From: Sinotaia quadrata
Taxonomy: Eukaryota > Mollusca > Gastropoda > Architaenioglossa > Viviparidae
Assembly (NCBI GenBank): GCA_028829895.1
Contig: CM054177.1
Coordinates: 73,689,663 to 73,753,662, forward strand
DNA length: 64,000 nucleotides
Direction: 5' to 3'
Position 1 is the first letter of the stretch; every line of letters begins with the position of its first letter. The notes under the pieces are model-generated. The model saw only the letters and a list, made by a program, of their open reading frames with translations. It was not told the origin of the DNA and made no database searches. This document shows, in pieces, positions 13,230 through 25,330 of this stretch. A program made the translations under genes and the position numbers.

Positions 13230-13545
13230 TTGTAGGATTGGCAGAGTGTGTTAAGGCTGCATTCATATATGAGAATGCTTATAGGGGTTCAAATCTCTAG
13301 AGAGAAGTGTGTGAGCCATGCAAGCAAGCCTTCAAAACCGCATTCAGCATCTGCACAAACAATGCATGCACCGCATTTACCAAATCATGCAAAAGTAGAT
13401 CATCCAGAAAGCAAAACTCAAACCACACCAACGGTGAAAGTAGATATAGATTCCTTGGGTAGCTCAGGAGGGAACAAGGACCAAGTCATTTTTTTCAATT
13501 GTAGGGAAACGGGGACATACATTAGTGGCGTTACCAGTTCTTAGG
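13230..13545 (+). pseudogene. Possible gag-like retroelement remnant
   Basis: A plus-strand frame (13248-13544) contains basic/Pro/Ser-rich sequence followed by FFNCRETGTYISG near 13490-13530. This resembles a decayed CCHC zinc knuckle of retrotransposon gag (usual form C-x2-C-x4-H-x4-C), with the first Cys and the His lost. Immediately downstream the frame breaks. No protease, reverse transcriptase or integrase motif was found nearby. This may be chance and is reported as a weak candidate. Confidence 0.22.
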
Positions 13546-13710
13546 TTGCAGCCCATGATTAATGATCAGGCCATGGCGTCATTTTCTGAGGAGAAAGCTA
13601 ATATCAGTCAGTTAAGAGAGGAAGCCACTCATCTCAGAGCTGTACACGTATTATGTAATTTGCTTGAAACGTGTCAGAGGAAGGTGCAACTCAACGATTC
13701 ACATGTCTTA

Positions 13711-13866
13711 CAGATAATGATGATACTTTAGGCCGTGTTGCTGACGATAAGTGTAGGCCATACAGATAATTAATGAGACATTGGGCCGTGTTGCTGAGGA
13801 AATTGTAGGCCATACAGATAATGGTGATACTTTGGGCCGTGTTGCTGAATGGAAATTGTAGGCCAG
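13711..13866. repeat. About 52-bp minisatellite, three units
   Basis: Three imperfect units share ACAGATAATG, TTGGGCCGTGTTGCTGA and TTGTAGGCC. The first unit overlaps the end of a plus-strand open frame, suggesting no coding constraint. Confidence 0.85.
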
Positions 13867-16217
13867 ATATGATGACTGACGTAACTAAACACTGCCTGTC
13901 TTGTGACGCCGATCAGAGTGGAGGTGGGTTGATCAGCGAGTTATGTGCAGTAGTTGGAGAGCGGCCAATAGATGTGCCTACTGACTAAGACAAAAGGGGT
14001 GGAAGTGATAGACTCCTCACCCATTCAGGTATAGGAGATCGATGATGCACCAGAACAGTCATCGATGATGTCACCAATTCGGTGATAGCGGTTCAACGGC
14101 TGGTTATAGCATGGACATTTTGAAACAGAAATTGTGTACGAATTCTTTGCAGACAGACTTGACACCAAGAGAACATAAACACTTTCGTTGAGCGCTGTCA
14201 GAATCAGGGATGACAGTCGTCTCACAGAGAAGACAACTCTGCAGTGTCAGAATAGTGAGAGAAAAAAAGAAAACTGCTAGTGAGTGTTTTATGAAAGTGG
14301 AACGCATCCTCTAGATATGTCTGGCATTATTATTTCGTAGAGGAAAGTAAACAAGATGGAAGAGAAGAGATTGTGTATGAGTGCCCTGTGAAAGAAAATG
14401 TATAATCACTACAGCCAACTATTTTATAGAGAAAAACAGGCAGGATAGTTGAGTGAATGAAGGAGGTGTGAGAAAAGTGAGCGGATGAGCGAGATAACTT
14501 CACTATTGAATGGAGTGCATGCAGTTAGCAAATTAGGGGTAGATTCCATAGAGCCTGATCCTCCAGGCTGGAACTAAAAAATGGAAGTAAAGAGTACAAG
14601 GTCTGTAGTTGCAGAGGCTGTTGAAACTAAAGTTCCAGACTTGAGCGAAGTGAGAAAATCAGTGAAGTGTGCTCAAACAGTAATGACAAAACCACTATAA
14701 TCGAAAACCTGCATATTTAAATAGTATGAGGGAAATGATAACGCATGCCGAATGTCTCATTGCAGAGGCAGTGAGACAAGAAAATAAGTTCGACAGTCAC
14801 TTTGAAAATGCATTTATTTTCAAATGAGCTAGTTGGTCGTAGACTTTATAAATGATCTCCCATCCATACGAGCAAAACTGATAGATTAAACCTGATATTA
14901 CTTGGTGCACTAAATGTGAAATAAACAGACAGGTAAATAAGATTTAGGCGTGGTCAATCGGTCTAACTTATCGTGCAATGTGCCGATCATTCATGTTAAG
15001 AAGGAAAAAGAATCACGTGACTTTTGTGTACTTGTTCGTAACACACACAAAGAGAGAGAAGATTTGGCTAAACAAAGCCAAACTCACAACTTTGACAGGG
15101 GAGGTTGGAGGCCAAATATTTTCACCCTTTCTTCTGCTTGTCAATTATTATATACAACTGTGTCTGCATGATCGATTATATATGAAAATGTATTTTTATT
15201 TTTGTTATTACTACTAATATAGTAGTGTATGTTTAAAATAAACATCGTGTTCTACACATTAAGTGCAATGCAATGTTTAGCAAAAATTAGTGAAGACTGT
15301 TTTCTAGATTTTTTTTTATTGTAAGTGAACAATTTACCGAGGTGACCTCATTCTAAAAATGATTAGCATCCATGTCTTAGAAGTGTGAAATCCAGCATCT
15401 CCAAATTAGCTGAGCCTACAAGTTGTGGGAAGATTTCTAACCAGACAGTGAGTAACAATGAGCGACTGAAATTAGCTGACATCCTAACTAAAAATACATC
15501 ATAACTAAAAAAACCAAAGGCTGAGTACTGGCAGCTGAAGATGACCAATAAAAAATTGTAAAATATAGATAACAAGTTGTATTTCTAAAAAATATTTCAA
15601 TCTAAATTACTCTTCAAATCATCACGTTGGCATAAAGATCTATTTTTCTGAAGATACTCCACTTTAAAGCACACATGGTAAAATGGCGTATTGAAAGAAA
15701 ATCAGCAACACTTTTCCTCCCCCATCCGGTTCCAAGCTCGATTCTGAGGCCCTACAATGAGTTACAACTGACTAGGGATTGTAAGTGACCTAATGAGGTG
15801 AACGTGCAAGTGATCCATCTCTGACGTCACTTATTCTTACTCCACCAGCAATAGGGCAGGAAATATGAAATTGTACAATTCAGGTCAAGTCAACTTAAAA
15901 GATTATCTATCTAAATAATCCCTTTCTTATCTATGATGTTATGAGCACTTTTGAGTGTGTGTACATCAATTGAAAGTAAAAGTATTTAAGGAACATTCGT
16001 GAGGAGTGAAATGAACACTAAGAAAAAATAATAGATATTGATTATTGGTCTGTCAAAGGAATTGAACTCTGACCAAGAAACAAGACAGCCAATAAGATTA
16101 TTACTGAACCTTGTATTGATATTGTGTGTGTGATTGTGTGTTTTGTGTGTGTTGTTGTGACGCTCGAGAGTCACTCTTGCATAATGGAAAGAATAGTATT
16201 GTAAAGGTGTAGGTAGT
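13867..16217. other. Mixed AT-rich stretch, no gene assigned
   Basis: No family A-D copy is visible. Short open frames at 14025-14307 and 14950-15217 overlap one another and have no recognised domain. The T/G-rich part at 16120-16155 is a short degenerate GT repeat. Confidence 0.45.
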
Positions 16218-16512
16218 CATTAATTTCATAAAGTCATAAATTCTCTACTGCAAGTAAACTCCTTAAACTCAGCCCATTGGCTAGTCTCGTTCTCATAAAT
16301 CATAATCATTGGATAATAAAAAAAGCTGCTCACTCTGTTTCTACAAGGTCAGCAAATCTAGAATGTTCTAGCCTCAGTCTGTTTACTTCAACTCAAACAC
16401 ATTTAAAATAACACTATAAGGAGTGCACAAGGTCGGGTCACTTTGACAATTTAGCAACTTATATACAATTAAAATTAAAAATATGGATGGGCAAATTTAC
16501 TTTGTCACACTG
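16218..16512 (+). mobile_element. Family C dispersed repeat, copy 2
   Basis: Aligns with copies 1 and 3: TTCTCTACTGCAAGTAAAC, CTCAGCCCATTGGCTAGTCTC, GGATAATAAAAAAAGCTGC, TAAGGAGTGCACAAGGTCGG, ACAATTTAGCAACTTATATA, ending near GGGCAAATTTACT. It has one copy of the unit expanded at 36.6 kb. It is more diverged than copy 1 in its left third but keeps the right third that copy 1 lacks. Confidence 0.82.
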
Positions 16513-16765
16513 AGTAATATATTTTGGAAAGAAAGGCCTTTTCTCATGGTGAGGGGGAATCATATAATAATTGATAAGTCTGATATAAAGGGGCCGATGA
16601 ACGTGGATGACCATCACAAATATCGGAATATACGACAGGTCAGTGTTAATCCATAGTATTTGTTTATAATACAATGATTAACATTGGGTAGAGCAGGTCC
16701 ACATTTGAGATGTGCGTTACATTATAGATGCACTTCTACTGTAAAAAATACCCGTCACAGACATA

Positions 16766-16903
<138 letters not shown>

Positions 16904-16918
16904 CACATACCAACATAC

Positions 16919-17012
16919 CAATCTTGAAACTCAAGGTGTTTACAACTGAAAGAAATTAAGTTTTTAATATTTGAGTATATATGTCTATCAATCTTTTGGA
17001 AATAAAAAAAGA
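16919..17012 (+). repeat. Family D flank of a GATA microsatellite, copy 2
   Basis: ATCTTGAAACTCAAGGTGTT, ACAACTGAAAGAAATTAAGTT and GGAAATAAAAAAAGATATTC match the copy at 12660 in order and spacing. A few unique bases (ACACATACCAACATACCA) lie between it and the GATA tract. Confidence 0.78.
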
Positions 17013-17271
17013 TATTCATGAAACCTGGTTATTATGCAGGGACTGACTAAACAAGCAGACAAATATCGAATACTACATAAAGTAAAAAATGTTCACGAGA
17101 TTAATCTGTCAATCTAATGTAATTCCATACTTATTTGTGTGCACACTTAAGATATAAAAAAAATAAGGACTGCATCCTCCTGATAAATATGCAGCTTCGT
17201 GCATGTGTAATGAATAACATTTCTTCAGCTTTCAACTTTTAATTTATAGTGGCAGGGCAAGCCAGACTTAC

Positions 17272-17561
17272 TGTAACACAGCTGTTTCACAGATGTAAAT
17301 CGTAACACAGCTGTTTCTCTGATGTAAATCGTAACACAGCTGTTTCACTGATGTAAATCGTAACACAGCTGTTTCACTGATGTAAATCGTAACACAGCTG
17401 TTTCTCTGATGTAAATCGTAACACAGCTGTTTCACTGATGTAAATCGTAACACAGCTGTTTCTCTGATGTAAATCGTAACACAGCTGTTTCTCTGATGTA
17501 AATCGTAACACAGCTGTTTCTCTGATGTAAATCGTAACACAGCTGTTTCTCTGACGTAAAT
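17272..17561. repeat. 29-bp minisatellite, ten units
   Basis: Ten head-to-tail units of exactly 29 bp, consensus beginning CGTAACACAGCTGTTTCTCT and ending GATGTAAAT. Units differ mainly at one site (CACTG versus CTCTG), with edge-unit changes at both ends. Each carries CAGCTG, an E-box. As 29 is not a multiple of three, the minus-strand frame cycles through all phases every 87 bp without a stop, giving a spurious 29-residue protein repeat. Confidence 0.98.
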
Positions 17562-17954
17562 CGTGTTCTAAACTGGATTGGCTCCGTGAGTAATGATCTT
17601 TTAAACTTTTTTAAAAACATAATATAACTGTGGAAGGTATTTTTTCTTTTACCAAGCTTCTCCAGAACTTAATCAAATTAAAATGTCACTCAGATATGTA
17701 ATTCCTAGACTTTGAGAAAACACGTGATGTCATCTTAGTTCTATGTGAGTGGTAAATACTACAATAAAGACCAAAGTGACCTAACGGTGCCCTTCATCAA
17801 GAAACTTACAAACAGGCATATCAGTAATATATGGTCAGAATTAACTTTTCTCTCGAAAGACCAAATATAAAGTTTAACATACTGTCAAAACAAAACAGGT
17901 CCAGTGCATTAATCTAAAATTTGAAAAAGAAATTAGGAAGGAAGGAAGGGAAAA

Positions 17955-18156
17955 TGTGACGTTTTACTTCTCCATCATTCTGGGCCTCCCCACACCATAG
18001 GCTAATCCATAAAACACACCTTTTGGCTAGCCACAGGTGTTAGAAAGATAAATGACAGATAATGTAGGATAGAAGAGTGATAAGTTCTAGAAGATAGCTC
18101 GAATCCTCTGATACTTACAGCCAGGTAATGTAAGTAACTACAAGTGACAGACTACA
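17955..18156 (-). mobile_element. Family A dispersed repeat, copy 3 (3' fragment)
   Basis: Begins TGTGACGTTTTACTTCTCCAT and includes CCATAAAACACACCTTTTGG, GTTAGAAAGATAAATGACAG and AGAAGAGTGATAAGTTCTAG, matching copy 1 in the same orientation. Similarity ends after the GATACTTACAGCCAGG region, so only about 200 bp of the element is present. Confidence 0.82.
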
Positions 18157-18228
18157 AGTGTTTATACAAAGTTCATAAAATGCATCCACTTAGTGTTGTA
18201 AACATCGAAAAATGAAATTGATCTCAAG

Positions 18229-18493
18229 TCATGAACCAACTCTACAGCATTTGAACACCATCTTCGACAGAGAAGTGCGTTCATCGGCATTCCCCTCAAG
18301 AAAAATAGATGCACGAACCCAAGTGTGAAACATTTCGCCATCACGGACGAAATCATTGAACAGAATCTGATCCCTAAGGGTAGAGTCTTGCAGCAAAATA
18401 GACCAGCACCATGCTAGCTTTGAACTAGAACCAGTTTCAACACGGAACTGTGTCTTATCAATGTACTGCAGCGATAGGTCAACGCATGTACTC
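18229..18493 (-). CDS. Possible coding exon or pseudo-exon, zona-pellucida-like (hypothetical)
   Basis: The minus strand is open for 88 codons from an AG acceptor-like position at 18494-18495 to a TGA at 18229-18231. The translation is well mixed: LQYIDKTQFRVETGSSSKL, then AWCWSILLQDSTLRDQIL, FNDFVRDGEMFHTWVRAS and finally MVFKCCRVGS. The layout (a strand ending in L..CW, a short loop, a DG/D pair, then a final hydrophobic strand with a C-R-V end) recalls the C-terminal half of ZP domains, which end ..C.V..C. The expected final cysteine is missing because the stop follows Ser, and a conserved Gly-Cys after the Asp is Asp-Phe here. The polypyrimidine tract before the acceptor is poor. Either a last exon, a pseudogene fragment or chance; the ZP reading is from memory of the family pattern. 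Confidence 0.35.
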
Positions 18494-18498
18494 CTACG

Positions 18499-19255
18499 TC
18501 AAAAGACATCCTCAGTTTAAGCGTATATTAGTGCATGCACTTCTACGTCACACGATGTTATCCTGGATCACTAAAATACGTCACTGAATGCAATCATCCT
18601 AAGTCAGGTACGTTACCCTAGGTCGCAAACTGTACGTCCATGGATGCAATCGAGAGTCAATGGTATCTGAAGATGTAATAATTAAGATGGCCTAGCCATG
18701 AGCGTAAAGATAATTGTGTCTGATGATGATAGCCCAAAGTTACAAATCTACAGTTCAAGGCGTGCTTCGTATTAAATTCAATGAACTCGCCTTGCTAGGT
18801 TGGCTCTCTAGAGTTGAGGCTCGATTGTGTTCTGGAGATATCACGCATTGTAGAGGCATTAATAAACGAGCCGTTTGGACGTAAAAGTTTTTGAAAGGAA
18901 TGCTGCTGTGCTATCTAAACTGTAACGTCGAAAAGTTCACAGTCGAGATGATAATGAAGTCTAGACAGCAATGATGACGCGCAGTGTCTAGACGTAATAT
19001 TTATGACACACACAGTCTCGATAACACTGTCTAGATTTTAGATGTAGCATTTATAACACACGCAGTCTAGATAATATTAGCGACACGCGCTGTTGAGCAA
19101 CTCTAATGGTATAATATATAGATTCTAGCGTTCACAGCAAGTTTTGTATAAGCTTTAGCGCTAGTGGCTTTTTTAAAGTCGAGAAGAAATCTGTCACTCT
19201 TATCACACATCTAATTATGTTAAAGTGTAAGCTGCTTGTAAGATAGATTTTGAAT
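18499..19255. other. No gene assigned; weak internal repeats
   Basis: TACGTCA-type motifs recur at 18490-18640 (TACGTCAAAAG, TACGTCACACG, TACGTCACTG, TACGTTACC). A loose tandem of GTCTAGA...ATTTATGACACAC units lies at 18955-19095. No upstream partner for the 18229-18493 open segment was identified. Confidence 0.5.
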
Positions 19256-19305
19256 AGTAGTAATAGTAGCAGTAGTAGTAGTAGTAGTAGTTGTTGTTGT
19301 TGTTG
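19256..19305. repeat. (TAG)n/(TTG)n trinucleotide repeat
   Basis: Interrupted AGTAGTAGT runs followed by TTGTTGTTGTTG. Confidence 0.93.
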
Positions 19306-19516
19306 TATTGGCCTTGCTGTTAATATTATTATTACAATAAATGATAAATATATATTCTCAAATCAGAAAATAAGTTATCGCATCTCTGCAAAAATATAAC
19401 CCTCATTTGACGCCATATAAAACAATCTGTAGGATATTTTTTAAAATAAAACCTGTTTTGTAAGCACGATCACTTGTCATTTTCTTTCCTCCGATTCAAC
19501 AGTCACTCTTAAACAA

Positions 19517-19650
19517 ACGTGCTCGAGTGAAGTCTGCAAGAACATTTAATAGACATTCACGCAGTCAAAAGGTTAGCGACATCCGTGCTCGAGTGAAGTC
19601 TGCAAGTACATTTAATAGACATCCAGGCGGTCAAAGGTTAGTGACATTTC
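19517..19650. repeat. 68-bp tandem duplication
   Basis: Two copies each contain GTGCTCGAGTGAAGTCTGCA, ACATTTAATAGACAT and GTCAAAGGTTAG, with small indels. Confidence 0.88.
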
Positions 19651-19825
19651 CTCGAGTATTTCAGCACAAATTCAGCTGAGCAACCGAGTTAGATTTTCTC
19701 ACCAGACTTATGGGGCATAATATTTGCGGTTCACTGTGCAAAATTATTCATTTGAAAATGTTTATTGTAGACTTGCAAACGTTACACCTTTTCGACTCAA
19801 ACAAACTCTGACATTCAGCAAAACC

Positions 19826-19829
<4 letters not shown>

Positions 19830-19863
<34 letters not shown>

Positions 19864-19884
19864 TTATTTATATATATATATATA
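19830..19884. repeat. (AC)n-(AT)n compound microsatellite
   Basis: About 13 AC units run into an interrupted TATATA tract. Confidence 0.95.
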
Positions 19885-19885
19885 C

Positions 19886-21999
19886 ATACGCTAGCACACA
19901 CAGACTTAACACTCCCACTCCCACACACACTCGCACGCGTAGACTTACACATACACACAAACACGTAGTAAGAACAACACTGTTCTTTTGTCAAGCATAT
20001 CGGCATTTTTCACGAAGACGATTCCTAGTTGTGCACAGGATCAGCCATTCACTTACTGTAAACATAAAACAGGATCAGCCATTCACTTATTGTAAACATA
20101 AAACGAAAAATACTCAAAAGGCATGAAATTGACAAATTAACTCATTATGACTTCATTAAACTTTAATCATCCCTGACGTCATATACGCCCGGGGAATGAA
20201 ACGGCTTTAGCTGCAGAGCGACAACTGTAGGCCAGCATTTCGTCTACAATGTTTTACTTCGTTTCCATAACTGCCTATTTCTCACTAATCACGGTTCTTC
20301 ACGCTAAGAGGTAGTAACGTCCTTGCATAATATATTTTCACTCATTAAGGTTTTTCACCCTAAGACACCTATACATACCCTTCATTACTTAAAGATCTTC
20401 GCCTTAAGGCTGATAGTAGCGTCCATACATAATATATTATTCTGAGTTTCGGTTTGACTGTTACAAGAAAACTTACACATAACAAATGTGTCAAAACATA
20501 AAGTTATTTTAAAAAAATAAATAAGTATCGTTCAATTATATTTGAGGGATTGTCTGAGATTTGATCTGTATTTGAGGACTGTTTGATAACTGTGCAATGA
20601 AGTAATTGTTGGGGTTGGGGTGGGGAGGGGGCAATGCGTACAATCTGGACTGTATCATGAAGGCCAGGTTTCAACAGTGAGTCGTTACAAGTTGCATCTC
20701 GACTGCGTTTCTGCGTAAAATAAAATATCTCATAATTACGAATCGGTTGCTTAAGAATTGTACATTGAAATAAGCATAAGTGTCTGATAATTGTTGTGGA
20801 CCGTTTAAAAATTATGTCCTGCCTGCCAGAAAGGGTCGTAACTACATATTGAATGCATATTAATCACGAACGTAGAATCCAATAGAAATAGCATTGATTG
20901 TGTGATGTTTGTTTCTTTAAAAGCTTTATAATTATGTAATAAATAACCACGACATATTATCGCGTTCACGATAATGGTGTATTGAATAAATAATGACTAA
21001 GTGCTGAGAGCTTGATTATTATAAATTGCATGCCTGAGAATTGAACATTGATTTCTTTTACTTGCTTTTTAAAATGAAAGTGCTCTCGAATATTTCTATT
21101 TACTCAAACAAACAGCAACTATTTGAATGTCATCAATATTTAAACTAAAGAAGTTGTGGATAGATAATTAAAAAATTAGTTAAATTAATTAATTTTCTTT
21201 AATTAAAATGTCCTTGTGTGTGAGAGTGGCTGAGTATCCCTTTACTTTGGTAACTTTCTCATCATTATCATTCATCACTCATTCATCTACCTATTCATCA
21301 TCGTCGTCATCATCAATCATTCATTCATTCATAATGTTCAATTATGTATTCGTTTTTTCACCACTCATTTATTTCTCTGTTTAACCACTTATGTAGCTGT
21401 CATGTCTCATCCTCATTCTTTCATCTAACCTTTATATTATCTTTCACATAATGGCATATGGGGCACACATCTATCCATCCTCTAAAAATAGACTAAAGAT
21501 TACTTTATAGAAATTTTTACTCTTATCCCCAGACTGGAAATGCGCCTGAATGTTCCAGACAATTCACTAAACTAACCACTCAAAATACAGCTCAGCCATA
21601 TGAACGAATGTACTAGAAACACATGTAAATTTTTAGTCGACTGCAGCTGACCGTCGAAGCAACATATATTTGGGTTCCCGGTGTTAACAAAGTATATTCA
21701 TACTACTAACATTATCGGCAGTTATCCACAAAAGTGAATCATTCTCTGTATACTGCTAAAGGTATGTGGTTTTGCTTGCCTAACTAATATTATGTTTATC
21801 TCTTGACATTAAATATATTTTATATAGTTATATTTTGCTTATAATATGTAAATGTATGAAAACCATGTAAGCTATAGAGTGTTCAGTCAGAGAACACAAG
21901 AGAATAATTTCGTAGCCCATGTGTATTTTATTGGCAGATTGGTACCTTCTCAGAGACTTTATCTGATACGTTATCTCACTTGTTGAATTTATTGAGCAT
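19886..21999. other. AT-rich stretch with minor repeats and a G-rich motif
   Basis: Contains a 35-bp tandem duplication at 20036-20104 (AGGATCAGCCATTCACTTA) and a G-quadruplex-type run at 20611-20631. Loosely repeated TCACTCATTCAT motifs occur at 21260-21360. I see no exon. Confidence 0.5.
20611..20631 (+). other. G-quadruplex-forming motif
   Basis: Four G tracts of at least four bases are separated by loops of TT, T and A, the canonical form for an intramolecular G-quadruplex. Confidence 0.8.
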
Positions 22000-22695
22000 C
22001 TAGCCAGAAGCAACACCAGAATGGAATGGACCCACAGGCCTGAGAAACAGTTCCACAGACCTCGCTTGCAACTGTTTATACATATTTGTCTACAGTACTG
22101 GGACCCCAGACGTCATGTCAGGAACCAAAGTTAAGTGACTATAAAACCAACAAGCTGAACAACTTCAGTGTAGTTGTAGACAAACTCTACAAACGTATAT
22201 TAGAGTTCAGTCAGAAACATTCAGTATTCTCTTATAAACCCATTTAGAGTTTGCCCGTATGAATGACCCAAGTAACAGCTATAGTGCCATATGACTCAAA
22301 ACGAACATTCTCTTACAACATCATATGGTCGTGAATATGAACTAAAATTATGTATATTTATACGCCAATTGTAATGTTTGTTATATGTAACCATATCTTC
22401 TGTTATTTCTTGTTGAATACAATTATTATTGATACATATACAATTCCTGTTAGCGTGATTCACATGTTATATGTTGTAGTCTGTCACCTGTATTTATTTA
22501 CTATCCTGGCTGTATGTATCAGGGGGGCTCGAGCTATCTTCTAGAATTATCACTCCTCTATTCTACATTATCTACCATTCATCTTTCTAACATGTGTGGC
22601 CAGTCAGAAGGTGTGTTTTGTGGATTAGCCTAAGGCTACGCTGGCCCAGGGTGGTGGAGAATTAACATCTTGCCCATCTCCTAGCAAAACGTAAC
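22000..22695 (+). mobile_element. Family A dispersed repeat, copy 4 (longest, plus strand)
   Basis: The inverse partner of copy 1. Left part: AGAAGCAACACCAG and CCCACAGGCC. Middle: GACTATAAAACCAACAAGC then ACTTCAGTGTAGTTGTAGAC, TTCTCTTATAAACCCATTTA, and ACATTCTCTTACAACATCAT. Right part: CCTGTATTTATTTACTATCC, TCTAGAATTATCACTCCTC, GTGGCCAGTCAGAAGGTGTG and GGTGGTGGAGAATTAACATC, ending CAAAACGTAACA. Two TATAAA motifs lie in the left half. The start is approximate because no terminal duplication could be located. Confidence 0.82.
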
Positions 22696-23145
22696 AGAAA
22701 TTCGCCACTTCATCTTCCATACTTCTATCATCCATACTTCTATCATCCATACTTCATCTTCCATACTTCTATCATAATTCTTCATCACCTACACAGGCTT
22801 TCATCTTTGATCATTCATTTATCCTTTAGTCACAAGTAATATATCTTTTCGCCATCATTTCGGGGCCTCATGACCCATGGATTTGTATTTCTAAGTTCAA
22901 GTTCAATGTCATGAAATTGTAACGTTTTCCTAAGAGGGAGAAATTTTATTTCTCTCTGCTTCTGAACGATGTAGGTCCGAGCCTTTGGATAAGGTCATCT
23001 GGACTCTGGGATCTATCACGTTATGACTGGCATTTCAGCAGTGACATATGTTTATTATATTGTTACATTAGCAGTATACAAAACATGCTAGAAGTCAAAA
23101 TGTGTAACAAGCCAGTGGAATACGACCAATGGATATTTTAAAAAA

Positions 23146-23160
23146 ACAGTTGATGATGAT

Positions 23161-23192
<32 letters not shown>
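23146..23192. repeat. (GAT)n trinucleotide repeat
   Basis: About fifteen GAT units with a TGATT interruption at the left. Confidence 0.96.
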
Positions 23193-23195
<3 letters not shown>

Positions 23196-24298
23196 TTACT
23201 GTTTCAGGCAGATCGATGGATGGATGGTGCAAAAATCTAAAATAAAATTCCTTATATATATATACTTAATTAATTGCTGAATTAATCCTCTTCTACTTAT
23301 TTATTTAATATTTTATTAATATTCGTATTTGTAGTTAGTACGTGATATTTTGAAATGCTTGACTGTTTCTGTGTGAAGTTTTAGTGTGCTGTGGATGTCG
23401 GCAGCATACTTCTTCTATTGTAAATATTTTATTTGAATCTTGTTGAAGGCAGTATTTTTCTGCTTGTGCACGTGTTTGACATTTTGCTGACTAGGGCAAT
23501 GTTTGTTCTGCATATCTACATTACTATCGAGATGTGAGCATTGTTCAGGTCTGTTTTGGGTCAACAGTTGGTTTGAAGCTGTTTTGTCTCAGCGGCCATG
23601 GATTAAGATTGTGTCGGGTACCAGAGACACATTAGACGGGGCGTGTTTGGCGTGGTCTGACTTCGGAGCGAGATCAACAGGCAAGAATTGGCCAGAGTCC
23701 CTTTAGTCTGGGTGCCGACAAACGTCGCCCAGTTATGAGTGATCAGGGCCTGTGCACTGAACTTATCTTTACAGTAGCTTGAGGTGTCCGCTGGGGTTTT
23801 GAATCCATGTTCTCCAGAATGTTCCTGTTCTTCCAGTCATTCAATCGTTTATCCCCCACACTATCAAAACTGTAAATAAACCCAGTTTTTGCCTCTGAAT
23901 TTTGTCAGTCTCACTAGCCGAATAAATCCTGAGAGATAGTAATCAGATTCCGTTGGAAGTGAATTTAATGTAAATTCTTCATTGGGTTACTTTGTGCTCT
24001 GGAGGTGAATTTGTGTGAATTCTATGGACTATTGTGTGCAAGGGCGTTATTCCAGATATTCTGGGCAAGTTATAGTGGTCATTCTACTTATCCAATGACC
24101 GTCCACGTCCATTAAGTGGAGAGTGAGTGGGGGAGGAGCCGCAAGTGGCATTTAGATAGGCATTCACCCAATTTACCCCTAGAAAAAGGCCTTCCTGTAA
24201 GGCATGGATTTTAGATATTATTTTTAGATTATAGTAATCAATTTTATATTGTAAAACTATGACCCTCCAGGGCACAGGTGCGGGCTAGTAATTATCTC
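23193..24298. other. No gene recognised
   Basis: A plus-strand open frame at 23503-23706 lies in a slightly GC-richer patch (23560-23780), but has no recognised domain and no convincing splice sites. The rest is AT-rich. Confidence 0.45.
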
Positions 24299-24504
<206 letters not shown>

Positions 24505-24770
24505 CGTGACACGGGCACGCCACTTAGTTAATGAATATCATTATAAACTTTATGACCAATATAAACTTTCATAACTAATTTCACGTGATGAGAATATTAA
24601 TTTTATTTTATTAATGATCCTCTAACAGACACCCACTCGTCTCTCACTTGGCGGATGTTTTGGCGTTATAAACGTTTTCTCTATTCCGCAACATCAACCA
24701 ACATGTTCGGTCACAGAAGGTTTCCGTGAGTGGAACACTTCGTACTAAAAGAGAAGACAACTCTTTAGTG
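24505..24770 (+). mobile_element. Family B dispersed repeat, copy 2
   Basis: Shares CGCCACTTAGTTAATG, GTGATGAGAATATTAATTTT, CACTCGTCTCTCACTTGGCGG, ACGTTTTCTCTATTCCGCAAC, GTTTCCGTGAGTGGAACAC and AGAGAAGACAACTCTTTAG with other copies. It is the most diverged of the four copies. Confidence 0.82.
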
Positions 24771-24919
24771 GCTCGTTCATATAAATATAGCTGGTCGGTT
24801 CAGATTATTATACCGCGAAAACGGCGGAAGTCGGGAGTGCCCTCCTACACTACTACTAGGTTATTATACAACACTAACAGAGGTAATTACATATTACCCT
24901 TTGTTGATTTATTGAGACA

Positions 24920-25330
24920 ACATAAAGATACAGTTTGGTGATTCATATAGAAAACATAGTGACAGAGATGCAGTTTGGTCATTCATAGAGAAAACATAGT
25001 GATACAGATACAGTTTGGTCATTCATAGAGAAAACATAGTGATAGAGATACAGTTTGGTCATTCATAGAGAAAACATAGTGATAGAGATACAGTTTGGTC
25101 ATTCATAGAGAAAACATAGTGATACAGATACAGTTTGGTCATTCATAGTCAAAACATAGTGACAGAGATACAGTTTGGTCATTCATAGAAAAATCAGTGA
25201 TAGAGGTACAATTTGGTCATTCATAGTCAAAACATAGTGATAGAGATACAGTTTGGTCATTCATAGAGAAAACATAGTGATAGAGATACAGTTTGGTCAT
25301 TCATAGAGAAAACATACAAATACAATTTGG
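24920..25330. repeat. 40-bp minisatellite, about ten units
   Basis: Units of ACATAGTGATAGAGATACAG followed by TTTGGTCATTCATAGAGAAA. Period is 40 bp from 24954 to 25312, apart from one shortened unit near 25194-25231. First and last units are partial. Variation is clustered at CAGAG/TAGAG/TACAG and AGAGAAA/AGTCAAA. Confidence 0.97.

Noticed and set aside
17268..17620. Apparent 29-residue protein repeat on minus
   Set aside because: The DNA unit is 29 bp, so the protein period is only the frame cycling through three units. There is no sign of codon constraint.
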